This document shows, one piece after another, positions 1-7,333 of a stretch of DNA of 64,000 nt. A model generated the notes under the pieces. That model searched no databases. It was not told where the DNA came from and saw only the letters and a program-made list of their open reading frames with translations. A program made the translations under genes and the position numbers. The stretch's first letter is position 1; every line of letters begins with the position of its first letter. Source of the DNA: DAHUXD01 sp963805495 (GTDB taxonomy: Bacteria > Acidobacteriota > Thermoanaerobaculia > UBA5066 > Gp7-AA6); NCBI GenBank assembly GCA_963805495.1, contig CAWDUQ010000005.1, forward strand, positions 186,001-250,000, written 5' to 3'.

Positions 1-180
1 GGCGCGAAACTCCGGGCGCTCGGCCGGGGCCGCCGGGAACGGATGGACGAGATCGAGGCGGAAGTTGCCGAGGAAGATCTGCTTCAGAAAGGACGGGGCC
101 TTCCACTCCGCCTCCCGGGCCTCCTCGGCGACCCGGCGGGCCTCGTCGGCGGAGACCGGCTTGGAACTCGTTTCGGCCAT
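1..180 (-). CDS. Acyl-CoA dehydrogenase family protein, N-terminus only
   Basis: Only the first 60 codons lie in the window; the rest runs off the left edge. The visible peptide opens MAETSSKPVSADEARR, then WKAPSFLKQIFLGNFRLDL and VHPFP. I recognise this as the extension that precedes the FAD-binding dehydrogenase core in a branch of large acyl-CoA dehydrogenases, which oxidise acyl-CoA thioesters in beta-oxidation. No catalytic residue is visible, so the assignment rests on this extension alone. The ATG at 178-180 is divergent from ubiE, and a TAATGT hexamer lies 6 nt upstream of it. Confidence 0.55.
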   Translation of the reverse strand, partial: MAETSSKPVSADEARRVAEEAREAEWKAPSFLKQIFLGNFRLDLVHPFPAAPAERPEFRA

Positions 181-186
181 GGCAAG

Positions 187-192
187 ACATTA
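187..192 (-). promoter_or_regulatory. Putative -10 of the acyl-CoA dehydrogenase gene
   Basis: TAATGT on the minus strand ends 6 nt before the ATG at 180. With no room for a Shine-Dalgarno sequence, transcription would start at or next to the start codon. No good -35 is seen. Confidence 0.4.
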
Positions 193-224
193 CAACAGCG
201 CGGGAGGGGCCGGGCGCCGGCGTC

Positions 225-230
225 TATAGT
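225..230 (+). promoter_or_regulatory. Putative -10 of ubiE
   Basis: TATAGT ends 8 nt before the GTG start at 239. No Shine-Dalgarno sequence lies between them, which is consistent with a leaderless or near-leaderless message. Confidence 0.45.
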
Positions 231-238
231 TCCCTGCG

Positions 239-967
239 GTGACCAACAAGTACCTGTCCTACGACGCGAACCGGGCGCCGAAGGTCCGCGAAATGTTCTC
301 GCGGATCGCCTGGCGGTACGACCTCGTCAATGACCTGATGAGCTTCGGCATGCATCGCCGCTGGAAGCGCCACGCCGTGGGGCTCGCGCTGGCGGGGAGG
401 ACGAAGGGCACGGCGAAGGTCCTGGACCTGTGCTGCGGGAGCGGCGACCTGTGCTTCCTCGCCGAGGAGCTCGGCGCCGCCTCCGTCACCGGAGTCGACT
501 TCACGCTGCCGATGCTGGCCGTGGCGCGGCGCCGGGCGGCGGCCGGCCGGCGAAGCCGCTTCGTCCAGGCCGACGCGCTGCGTCTCCCTTTCCCGGACGG
601 CGCGTTCGACGCCATCACCGTGAGCTACGGCCTGCGCAACATCGCCGACATCCCGGCGGCGCTGGCCGAGATGCGGCGCGTGCTGGCTCCGGGAGGCCGG
701 GCGGTCGTGCTCGACTTCGGCAAGCCGGACAACGCCGTCACCGCGGCGCTCTACGGAGCCTACCTTCGCGCGGCGATGCCAGTCATGGGCCGGATCTTCC
801 ACGGAGACGCCGACACGTACCTCTACATTCCGGAGTCGCTCGCGCGATTCCCGGGCCAGCGCGGCGTCGAGAGGATGATGCGCGAGGCGGGCTTCGCCGG
901 CGCCCGGTTCGAGGAGCGCCTCCTGGGCGCGATGGGGATCAACGTCGGGGAGGCCCCGCTGGTATAG
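239..967 (+). CDS. ubiE: Demethylmenaquinone / 2-methoxy-polyprenylbenzoquinol methyltransferase
   Basis: A 242-residue class I SAM-dependent methyltransferase that performs the C-methylation step of menaquinone (or ubiquinone) synthesis at the cytoplasmic face of the membrane. The N-terminal family stretch VREMFSRIAWRYDLVNDLMS is followed by the SAM-binding loop VLDLCCGSGDL near residue 62 and the family motif SYGLRNIAD near residue 130. Length is normal for the family. The GTG start is chosen because the conserved N-terminus begins right after it and a -10-like TATAGT sits 8 nt upstream. In a menaquinone-only organism the symbol menG would fit better; quinone type cannot be read from this window. 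ettA follows 13 nt downstream. Confidence 0.9.
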   Translation: MTNKYLSYDANRAPKVREMFSRIAWRYDLVNDLMSFGMHRRWKRHAVGLALAGRTKGTAKVLDLCCGSGDLCFLAEELGAASVTGVDFTLPMLAVARRRAAAGRRSRFVQADALRLPFPDGAFDAITVSYGLRNIADIPAALAEMRRVLAPGGRAVVLDFGKPDNAVTAALYGAYLRAAMPVMGRIFHGDADTYLYIPESLARFPGQRGVERMMREAGFAGARFEERLLGAMGINVGEAPLV

Positions 968-970
968 ACT
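965..970 (+). promoter_or_regulatory. Putative -10 of ettA overlapping the ubiE stop
   Basis: TAGACT (with TATAGA overlapping just upstream) ends 10 nt before the ettA ATG and includes the ubiE stop codon. There is no Shine-Dalgarno sequence before ettA. Confidence 0.35.
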
Positions 971-980
971 CCCCCGCCCT

Positions 981-2663
981 ATGGCGCACCAGTACATCTA
1001 CACGATGGTCAACCTGCGGAAGGTCGTGCCTCCGCAGCGCGAGATCCTCAAGGGCATCTACCTCTCCTTCCTTCCGGGAGCCAAGATCGGCGTCCTCGGA
1101 TTGAATGGCGCCGGCAAGTCGACGCTCTTGAAGATCATGGCGGGAGTCGAAAAGGACTTCGCGGGCGAGGCGTTCCCGGCCGAAGGCACGCGCATCGGCT
1201 TCCTCCCGCAGGACCCGCGGCTCGATACCACCAAGACGGTGCTCGGCAACGTCGAGGAGGCCGTCGCGAAGACGCGCGGGCTCCTGAAGCGCTTCGAAGA
1301 GCTCAACGAGAAGCTCGCCGAGGAGCTTACGGAAGCCGAGAGCGACAAGGTCATGGCCGAGTACCAGCGGGTCCAGGACGCGATCGAAGCGTCCAACGCC
1401 TGGGAGCTCGACCGGCAGCTCGAGATCGCCATGGACGCCCTGCGGCTTCCTCCGCCGGACGCCGACGTCACGAAGATCTCGGGCGGCGAGAAGCGCCGTG
1501 TCGCGCTCTGCAGGATCCTGCTGGAGAAGCCGGACCTGCTCCTCCTCGACGAGCCGACGAACCACCTCGACGCCGAGTCGGTCGCGTGGCTCGAGCGCCA
1601 CCTCGCCGAGTACCCCGGCACGGTCGTCGCGGTCACGCACGACCGGTACTTCCTCGACAACGTCGCGGGCTGGATCCTGGAGCTCGACCGCGGCGCCGGC
1701 ATCCCGTGGAAGGGCAACTACTCGAGCTGGCTCGAGCAGAAGGAGAACCGGCTCGAGCTCGAGGAGAAGGCCGAGTCGGCCAAGCGCCGGACGCTTCAGC
1801 GCGAGCTCGAGTGGATCAAGATGTCGCCCCGCGCCCGCCACGCCAAGAGCCGCGCCCGCATCGACCGCTACGAAGCGTTGATGGCCGACCAGGGCCCGGA
1901 GACGCGCGGCGAGACGCAGGAGCTCTTCATCCCGACCGGGCCACGCCTCGGCGACGTGGTCGTGCGCGCCGAGGGCGTTCGGAAGGCGTTCGGGGACCGG
2001 CTGCTGATGGAAGACCTCAACTTCGATCTGCCGCGCGGAGGCATCGTCGGGATCATCGGCGCCAACGGCGCGGGCAAGACGACGCTCTTCAAGATGATCG
2101 TCGGCAAAGAGAAGCCGGACGCCGGCAAGCTCGTGGTCGGCGACACGGTCGTGCCGTCCTACGTCGACCAGGACCGCGACAAGCCCGAGCCCGGCAAGTC
2201 GGTCTTCGACGAGATCTCGGGCGGGCAGGAGAAGCTCGTCCTCGGCAAGCGAGAGATCCCTGCCCGCGCCTACGTCTCGATGTTCAACTTCAAGGGCCAG
2301 GACCAGCAGAAGCGCGTGGCCGACCTGTCGGGAGGCGAGATGAACCGCCTTCACCTGGCGCGCACGCTGAAGAAAGCCGGCAACGTGCTCCTTCTCGACG
2401 AGCCGACCAACGACCTCGACGTCGACACGCTGCGCGCCCTCGAGGAGGCCCTGGTCAACTTCGGCGGCTGCGCGGTCGTCATCAGCCACGACCGCTGGTT
2501 CCTCGACCGCATCGCGACGCACATCCTCGCCTTCGAGGGCGAGAGTCAGGCGGTGTGGTTCGAGGGCAACTACCAGGAGTACGAGGCCGACCGGAAACGG
2601 CGGCTCGGCATGGAGGCCGACCAGCCGCACCGGATCAAGTACAAGAAGCTCGCCGTCGGGTAG
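981..2663 (+). CDS. ettA: Energy-dependent translational throttle protein EttA (ABC-F)
   Basis: A 560-residue soluble ABC-F protein with two nucleotide-binding domains and no membrane segments. Walker A is GLNGAGKST at 40-48, and the second is GANGAGKTT near 355. Signature motifs are SGGEKRR near 165 and LSGGEMNR near 451, and both Walker B motifs read LLLDEPTN. The inter-domain arm with SPRARHAKSRARI near 280-292 is the part that probes the ribosome in EttA-type proteins, which gate entry into elongation according to the ATP/ADP ratio. Family length and the KxAxSRARI-like arm favour EttA over Uup or YbiT. It probably shares a transcript with ubiE, although its own -10-like element is present. 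Confidence 0.93.
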   Translation: MAHQYIYTMVNLRKVVPPQREILKGIYLSFLPGAKIGVLGLNGAGKSTLLKIMAGVEKDFAGEAFPAEGTRIGFLPQDPRLDTTKTVLGNVEEAVAKTRGLLKRFEELNEKLAEELTEAESDKVMAEYQRVQDAIEASNAWELDRQLEIAMDALRLPPPDADVTKISGGEKRRVALCRILLEKPDLLLLDEPTNHLDAESVAWLERHLAEYPGTVVAVTHDRYFLDNVAGWILELDRGAGIPWKGNYSSWLEQKENRLELEEKAESAKRRTLQRELEWIKMSPRARHAKSRARIDRYEALMADQGPETRGETQELFIPTGPRLGDVVVRAEGVRKAFGDRLLMEDLNFDLPRGGIVGIIGANGAGKTTLFKMIVGKEKPDAGKLVVGDTVVPSYVDQDRDKPEPGKSVFDEISGGQEKLVLGKREIPARAYVSMFNFKGQDQQKRVADLSGGEMNRLHLARTLKKAGNVLLLDEPTNDLDVDTLRALEEALVNFGGCAVVISHDRWFLDRIATHILAFEGESQAVWFEGNYQEYEADRKRRLGMEADQPHRIKYKKLAVG

Positions 2664-2672
2664 AGAGCCGAG

Positions 2673-2750
2673 GGCGGGGACAAGCCCCGCCCCTGCGACG
2701 GGTAAGAGATCGCGCGCCGCCGGAGTCGGGGCGGCCCTTGCGGCCGCCCT
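2673..2750 (+). repeat. Intergenic dyad repeat, hairpins A and B
   Basis: Two perfect hairpins lie between the converging ettA and the 137-aa gene. Type A has arms GGGCGGGG and CCCCGCCC around ACAAG (2673-2693). Type B has arms GGGCGGCC and GGCCGCCC around CTTGC (2730-2750). The same two hairpins recur behind other genes in this window. No U-tract follows, so these are not ordinary intrinsic terminators. Confidence 0.8.
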
Positions 2751-2765
2751 CGGTGCACTTCGAAG

Positions 2766-3179
2766 CTACTTCCGTCCGACCAGCGCGGCCACGACCCCGA
2801 CGACGGCGAGGATTCCGAGCGCGTGACGGAGGCGGAAGCGGCGGCGGCGCGGGCGCACGCGGCCCATCCAGTCTTCAGCGAGGGACGAGCTCTTCTCCGT
2901 CAGCGCCTCGAGCAGATCGGCGCCGTGCTTGCGGGCTTCCGAGTAGAGGTCCGAGCCGCGCTCGGAGAGCTCGTCCTTCAAGTCCTCCATCTCCGGCTTG
3001 CTCTTCTCGAAGCCCCTGGCGAGACTCTCCTTGGCCTCCGCATAGAAACGGTCTGTGTCGAACTTGCCGCCCCGGCGCAGGCTCTCGATCGCGATCGGCA
3101 GGGCGACTTTCGTAAACAACGGAACGACGATCGGGCCGAGGGCCTGGGCGGTCGTTCGGGACAAGCTCTTGCGGGCCAT
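2766..3179 (-). CDS. Small hydrophilic protein with C-terminal membrane anchor, unknown function
   Basis: 137 residues, not recognised. The middle (about 45-105) is highly charged and probably helical (EAKESLARGFEKSKPEMEDL and onward). It is followed by an Arg-rich stretch RPRRRRFRLRH near 107 and a single hydrophobic segment LGILAVVGVVAALVG at the C-terminus. This looks like a tail-anchored or stress-type small membrane protein. A clear Shine-Dalgarno sequence, AGGAGG, precedes the ATG at 3179, and an extended -10 TGTAAACT lies upstream. It is divergent from the metallo-hydrolase gene, so the two share a 50-bp regulatory region. Confidence 0.75.
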   Translation of the reverse strand: MARKSLSRTTAQALGPIVVPLFTKVALPIAIESLRRGGKFDTDRFYAEAKESLARGFEKSKPEMEDLKDELSERGSDLYSEARKHGADLLEALTEKSSSLAEDWMGRVRPRRRRFRLRHALGILAVVGVVAALVGRK

Positions 3180-3196
3180 GGGTTCCTCCTGAAGGG

Positions 3197-3225
3197 TCGA
3201 CAGTTTACAGGCGCCAGTCTACAGT
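3197..3225 (+). promoter_or_regulatory. Promoter of the PqqB-like hydrolase gene
   Basis: TCGACA (3197-3202), a 17-nt spacer, then TACAGT (3220-3225), 7 nt before the ATG at 3233. This is the best complete -35/-10 pair in the window. On the opposite strand TAAACT (complement of 3202-3207) serves the divergent gene, so the two promoters interlock. Confidence 0.55.
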
Positions 3226-3232
3226 GGCTCCG

Positions 3233-4138
3233 ATGCGGGCCGCCCTCCTGACCGCTCTTCTCGTTGCAAACGTTGCTCCCGCCCGGGGCCCGGAAGCCGT
3301 GGTGCTGGGCGTCGCGCAGGACGGGGGCGTCCCCCACGCGGGCTGCCATCAGCCGGTCTGCGTCGAGGCGCGGGCCGACCCCTCCCGGCGCGTGCGGGTC
3401 GCCTCGCTCGGCCTGCTCGACCCGGAAGCCGGCAAGCGCTTCCTCGTCGACGCGACGCCGGACTTCGCCGCCCAGATCGAGGCGCTCGGGGGCGCGCCCG
3501 ACGGCATCCTGCTGACGCACGCCCACATCGGCCACTACCTGGGACTCGCCGAGCTCGGCCGCGAGGTCCTCGGCGCGCATCGCGTCCCGGTCTACTGCAC
3601 GCCCTCGATGGCGGCGTTCCTGCGCGGCAACAAGCCCTGGAGCCGGCTCGTCGCCCTCGAGAACATCGCGATTCGCGAGGTCTCTCCCGGCGAAGAGGTC
3701 GTCCTGAGCCCGAGCCTGCGCGCGACGCCCCTGCGCGTGCCTCATCGCGACGAGGACTCGGACACCGTGGCCTGGATCGTGCGCGGCCCGTCGCGCGCCG
3801 TTCTCTGGCTTCCCGACATCGACAAGTGGGGGGCGTGGGACCGCCGTCTCGAGGACCTCCTTGCGGACCCGGCGCTGACCGCATTCGTCGACGGAACGTT
3901 CTTCTCCGCGAACGAGATCCCCGGCCGCGCCATCCGCGACATCCCGCACCCGCTCGTGCCCGAAACCGAGGCCCTCCTCGCCGCCGTGCCCTCGGCGAAG
4001 GGGCGCGTCTATTTCGTCCATCTCAATCACACCAACCGGCTGCTCTGGGACGAGGCGGCGCGCGCCGCGCTCGAAGCGCGCGGGTTCGGCGTCGCCCGCG
4101 AAGGTCAGCGTGTCCCACTTGCGGCCGCCGTCCCGTGA
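3233..4138 (+). CDS. PqqB-like metallo-beta-lactamase-fold hydrolase, exported
   Basis: About 301 residues, starting with a hydrophobic signal-like segment MRAALLTALLVANVAPARG. The fold motif is LLTHAHIGHYLGL at 94-106, an HxHxGH version of the usual HxHxDH. Later come DIDKWGAWD, FVDGTFF and the histidine-rich FVHLNHTNRLLW. This arrangement matches the lineage annotated as PQQ biosynthesis protein B-like, but no other pqq gene is nearby and a secreted form would not make PQQ in the cytoplasm. The true substrate is unknown. A GTG at 3224 would extend the protein by 3 residues, but it overlaps the -10; the ATG at 3233 has TACAGT 7 nt upstream and is preferred. Confidence 0.75.
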   Translation: MRAALLTALLVANVAPARGPEAVVLGVAQDGGVPHAGCHQPVCVEARADPSRRVRVASLGLLDPEAGKRFLVDATPDFAAQIEALGGAPDGILLTHAHIGHYLGLAELGREVLGAHRVPVYCTPSMAAFLRGNKPWSRLVALENIAIREVSPGEEVVLSPSLRATPLRVPHRDEDSDTVAWIVRGPSRAVLWLPDIDKWGAWDRRLEDLLADPALTAFVDGTFFSANEIPGRAIRDIPHPLVPETEALLAAVPSAKGRVYFVHLNHTNRLLWDEAARAALEARGFGVAREGQRVPLAAAVP

Positions 4139-4143
4139 CGAGA

Positions 4144-4149
4144 TAAGAT
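4144..4149 (+). promoter_or_regulatory. Putative -10 of the DUF983 gene
   Basis: TAAGAT ends 9 nt before the ATG at 4159. A possible -35, TTGCGG (4119-4124), sits 19 nt upstream. No Shine-Dalgarno sequence is present. Confidence 0.35.
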
Positions 4150-4158
4150 CGCCGCCCC

Positions 4159-4578
4159 ATGGCCGCCCCGGGCCCCGATCCCCCTCGCGTCCTTCCCCTC
4201 CGTGGAACCGCCGCGCACCCCCGCACCGGCTGGCCGGAGGGCTACTGGCGCAAGGTCCTCTGGCGCGGGCTGCGGCTGCGCTGCCCGGTCTGCGGGCTGG
4301 GTCCGCTCTTCCGGACGTACTTCACGATGCACGAGGCTTGCTCGAGCTGCGGCGTTCGATTCGCCCGGGAGCACGGGCAGTGGGTGGGCTCTCTCGACCT
4401 CAACACGTTCGTGGTCGCGTTCGGGCTCATGATCGCCTCGGCGTTCTCGCCGTTGTGGCCGCTGCCGATTCTGCTCGGGGTCTGGGGCACGGCCGCGATC
4501 GTGATCCCGCTCGTGACCTTCCGATTCAGCCGTGGTCTCTGGACCGCGATCGTTCACCTGACCGGGGGAGTCTACTGA
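4159..4578 (+). CDS. DUF983 family membrane protein with zinc ribbon
   Basis: 139 residues. An N-terminal four-cysteine ribbon, CPVCG (C42, C45) and CSSCG (C61, C64), is followed by two hydrophobic segments at about 82-108 and 110-128. This is the standard layout of DUF983, a small membrane family of unknown function that often occurs near respiratory or envelope genes. Between the segments is the family-type WPLPILLG stretch. Transcription is probably independent of the upstream hydrolase because a -10-like TAAGAT lies in the 20-nt gap. Confidence 0.85.
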   Translation: MAAPGPDPPRVLPLRGTAAHPRTGWPEGYWRKVLWRGLRLRCPVCGLGPLFRTYFTMHEACSSCGVRFAREHGQWVGSLDLNTFVVAFGLMIASAFSPLWPLPILLGVWGTAAIVIPLVTFRFSRGLWTAIVHLTGGVY

Positions 4579-4682
4579 GGCTGCGGGAATGCCGACCGCC
4601 GGCCCGACGTTGGCTCGCGCGTGCGTGAGAACGCGACCCGGGAGACCGGAACGAAGGGACACTACCAAGGGAAGACCCGCCC

Positions 4683-4841
4683 ATGATCGACGACAACGAA
4701 CCGAACGATTCGGCCGAGAAGCCTCAGGACGATAAGAACGACCGGCGCGCCGGCGATCGGCGCGCCCACCACCGCTACACGCCCGCCGATGCGGTTCGCG
4801 TCGACCGGCGACAGAGCGAGCGCCGCCCCGAACACGACTGA
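4683..4841 (+). CDS. Possible 52-residue charged small protein
   Basis: ATG to TGA, 53 codons. The peptide begins MIDDNEPNDSAEKPQDDKND and continues with Arg/His/Asp-rich RRAGDRRAHHRY. A purine-rich AGGGAAG lies 8 nt before the ATG, and the third codon positions are mostly G or C as in neighbouring genes. It fills an otherwise empty stretch between the DUF983 gene and the peptidase. There is no recognised domain; the composition suggests an intrinsically disordered acidic/basic peptide. It may be spurious. Confidence 0.4.
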   Translation: MIDDNEPNDSAEKPQDDKNDRRAGDRRAHHRYTPADAVRVDRRQSERRPEHD

Positions 4842-4871
4842 TCGCCGCGCGAGGCCGTGCCCGCGAAACGG

Positions 4872-4877
4872 TATTCT
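4872..4877 (+). promoter_or_regulatory. Putative -10 of the Tat-exported peptidase gene
   Basis: TATTCT ends 9 nt before the ATG at 4887. No Shine-Dalgarno sequence is present. An alternative upstream GTG at 4857 would place this promoter inside the gene, which argues for the later start. Confidence 0.4.
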
Positions 4878-4886
4878 ACGCGCCGC

Positions 4887-6101
4887 ATGAGCCTGACTCG
4901 CCGCCGCTGGATGACCGCTGCCGGGGCCGCCGCCGCGGCATCCGCCCTTCCGGCAGCGCTCGAAGCGGCTCCCGCTCCGCCGTCCGCGCCCGCACTGCCG
5001 CCGCCGCTTCCGCCCGGGGTGTTCCGCGAGCGGCAGGTGCGTCTGCGCGCCGGCGCGAAGGCGCGCGGCCTCGACGCGCTCTTCGTGACGCCGTCGACGA
5101 ACCTCGCCTGGTCTGCGAACCTCGCCATCGGCCGAAGCGAGCGGCTGACCGCGCTCATCCTCCCGGTCGACGGCCCCGCCGTGCTCGTCACACCGTATTT
5201 CGAGGCCGAGAACCACCGGCGGGACGCCATCGTCGACGAGATCGTGACCTGGAACGAGGACGAGGACCCCATGCCCCTCGCCGCGAAGGCGCTCGGCAAA
5301 GCCCGGGTTCTCGGCGTCGAGGGGACGACGGCCTTTCACACGGCCGCCGAGCTCCAGGCCGCGGCGCACCTGGAAGCGCGCGACGCGACGGCCGCCTTCG
5401 ACTCGCTCCGCATGATCAAGAGCGCCGAAGAGCAGGCGTTCATCCGCGAGGCGGCGCGCCGCACCGTCCTCGCGATCGAGGCCGTGCACCGAAAGCTCGT
5501 GCGCGGCATGACCGAGAGCGAGGTGTCCGACCTTCTCGAGCGGCAGCTCCGGATCCTCGGCGTGCGCGGCGGCGGCCTCGTCCAGTTCGGTCCGTCCTCG
5601 GCGCTTCCGCACGGCAGCCCCGGCGAGCGCAGGCTCGCGCCGGGCGACGTGGTGTTGATCGACGCCGGCTGCAAGGTTCGCGGCTACACCTCGGACGTCA
5701 CGCGCACCGCCAGCTTCGGCTCACCCGCCGACGAGGTCCGCAAGGTCTTCGCCCTCGTCGATCGCGCGCAGGCCGCGGGCATCGAGGCGCTCCGTGCCGG
5801 GGCGACCGGGGCCGAAGTGGACCGGGCCGCGCGCCAGGTCATCGAAGCCGGCGGATACGGCGCGCACTTCACGCATCGCCTCGGGCACGGTCTCGGCATG
5901 GACGGCCACGAGCCGCCATATCTCGTCCGCGGCAACGCAACGCCGCTCTCGGCCGGCAACACCGTGACCATCGAGCCGGGCATTTACCTTCCCGGGAAGT
6001 TCGGCGTTCGCATCGAGGACGATTTCGCGGTGCGGGAGGCGGACGGACCGGTCGGACTTTCCGTCCGGCCCGGCGCTTTGACCGTCCTGCCCGTAAACTA
6101 G
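4887..6101 (+). CDS. M24 family Xaa-Pro-type peptidase with Tat signal
   Basis: 404 residues. The N-terminus MSLTRRRWMTAAGAAAAASA is a twin-arginine signal, so the folded metalloenzyme is probably exported. The creatinase N-domain covers about 60-180 and the pita-bread catalytic domain about 190-400. The expected dinuclear metal ligands are all visible: two Asp in LIDAGCKVRGYTSDVTRT near 258-271, His in HRLGHGLGMDGHE, Glu in VTIEPGIY and Glu in GVRIEDD. It should remove N-terminal residues next to proline or dipeptides from peptides in the periplasm. The next gene begins immediately at its stop codon, so the two are likely co-transcribed. Confidence 0.88.
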   Translation: MSLTRRRWMTAAGAAAAASALPAALEAAPAPPSAPALPPPLPPGVFRERQVRLRAGAKARGLDALFVTPSTNLAWSANLAIGRSERLTALILPVDGPAVLVTPYFEAENHRRDAIVDEIVTWNEDEDPMPLAAKALGKARVLGVEGTTAFHTAAELQAAAHLEARDATAAFDSLRMIKSAEEQAFIREAARRTVLAIEAVHRKLVRGMTESEVSDLLERQLRILGVRGGGLVQFGPSSALPHGSPGERRLAPGDVVLIDAGCKVRGYTSDVTRTASFGSPADEVRKVFALVDRAQAAGIEALRAGATGAEVDRAARQVIEAGGYGAHFTHRLGHGLGMDGHEPPYLVRGNATPLSAGNTVTIEPGIYLPGKFGVRIEDDFAVREADGPVGLSVRPGALTVLPVN

Positions 6102-6107
6102 GTGCCG

Positions 6108-7277
6108 ATGCTCCAGTTCGCCCTGTCCGGCCTCCTTCTGCTCCAGACCGCGTCCGGCTCCCCCAACGTGGTGCCCGGCGTGTCGAGCTCCCAAGGCGCC
6201 GCCAGCCCGCGGCCGACCTCGACGCCGCGCGCGACGCCGCGCGGCCGGCGACCCTCGCCGTCCCCGACGGCTCCGCCCACTCCGACGCCGACGCCCCGGC
6301 CCTCCAACGACGCCCTCATCGTCGTGAACAAGTCCGACAACTCGATCTCGGTGCTCGACGCCTGGACGGGCAAGCTGAAGTGGACGGCGCCGATCGAGTC
6401 CGGCCCCCACGAGGCCGAGGTCCTCGCCGACGGCAAGACCGTGGCCGTCAGCGACTACGGCCGCGCGGCGGCGCCGGGCCGTATCGTTTCGCTCATCGAC
6501 ATCGTGACCGGCAAGGTCAACTCCCGCATCGACCTCGGAGAAGGCGCGCGGCCTCACGGCCTTCGCGCCCTCAAGGACGGGCGGCTCATCGTGACCGCCG
6601 AGGGCAGGAAGGAGATCGTCGTCGTCGATCCCAGGTCGGCCCGGGTCACGGTGCGCATCCCGACCGGTCACGCGCTTTCCCACATGGTCGCCGCCTCGCC
6701 CGACGGCAAGGTCGCGTACGTCACGGCGCTGCGCAACGGCGTCGTCACGGAGATCGACCTGCCCGGGGGCAAGGTTCTCCGCGACATCCCGACGGGCAAG
6801 GGCGCCGAGGGCGTCGACGTCACGCCCGACGGACGCGAGGTCTGGGTCGCCAACCGCGAGTCGAACACGATCTCGGTCATCGACGTGAAGACGGCGAAGG
6901 TCGCCGCGACGATCAAGGCGGGATCGTTCCCCATTCGCGTGCGGATCACGCCCGACGGCAAACGCGCGCTCGTCTCGTTCACGGGCTCGGGCGACGTCGG
7001 TGTCTTCGACGTCGCGACGCGGGCCGAGATCAAGCGCATCCCGCTCGGCCGCGAAGCCGTCGCCGGAAGCGCCACGCGGGTCTTCCAGAAGAAGTTCGGC
7101 GCGAGCTCCGCGCCGGTCGGTCTTTTCATCGCGCCCGACGGCACGCGCGCCTGGGTCGCCGCTTCCCACGCCGACGTCGTGATCGTTCTCGACCTCCAGG
7201 CTCTCAAAGTCGTGGACGCCTGGACGGCAGGCAAGGAGCCCGACGGTCTCGCGGGCCGATTCGAGAAGAAGCCCTAG
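6108..7277 (+). CDS. Secreted YVTN-type beta-propeller protein
   Basis: About 389 residues. A short signal-like segment (MLQFALSGLLLLQTASGSP) is followed by a Pro/Thr/Ser-rich linker at about 35-65 (repeats of TPRATP and PTPTPTP type). Then come seven or so propeller blades with recurring VVDPRSARV, DGREVWVANRESNTISVID and DGTRAWVAASHADVVIVLD. Such YncE-like propellers bind ligands or proteins in the periplasm or outside the cell; no catalytic site is evident. The ATG at 6108 is preferred, but a GTG at 6102 directly abutting the upstream stop is possible. Its position behind an exported peptidase suggests a shared extracytoplasmic role. Confidence 0.82.
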   Translation: MLQFALSGLLLLQTASGSPNVVPGVSSSQGAASPRPTSTPRATPRGRRPSPSPTAPPTPTPTPRPSNDALIVVNKSDNSISVLDAWTGKLKWTAPIESGPHEAEVLADGKTVAVSDYGRAAAPGRIVSLIDIVTGKVNSRIDLGEGARPHGLRALKDGRLIVTAEGRKEIVVVDPRSARVTVRIPTGHALSHMVAASPDGKVAYVTALRNGVVTEIDLPGGKVLRDIPTGKGAEGVDVTPDGREVWVANRESNTISVIDVKTAKVAATIKAGSFPIRVRITPDGKRALVSFTGSGDVGVFDVATRAEIKRIPLGREAVAGSATRVFQKKFGASSAPVGLFIAPDGTRAWVAASHADVVIVLDLQALKVVDAWTAGKEPDGLAGRFEKKP

Positions 7278-7320
7278 CGGCGCTCGCCCCACCGACCGGC
7301 GGCGACGTCCTTCACCGGAG

Positions 7321-7326
7321 TAGAGT
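7321..7326 (+). promoter_or_regulatory. Putative -10 of the HGSNAT-like gene
   Basis: TAGAGT ends 7 nt before the ATG at 7334. No Shine-Dalgarno sequence is present. Confidence 0.4.
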
Positions 7327-7333
7327 CGTTCAG

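Noticed and set aside
939..2630. Long open frame antisense to ettA (563 codons)
   Set aside because: The opposite strand encodes an unmistakable ABC-F protein; long antisense frames are expected at this GC content, and the peptide is low-complexity Arg/Leu/Val/Asp-rich without motifs. The same applies to antisense frames across lhr, addAB, mrdA and rng.
3224..3232. GTG start for the PqqB-like gene
   Set aside because: It overlaps the -10 TACAGT; the ATG at 3233 gives a better signal peptide and promoter spacing.
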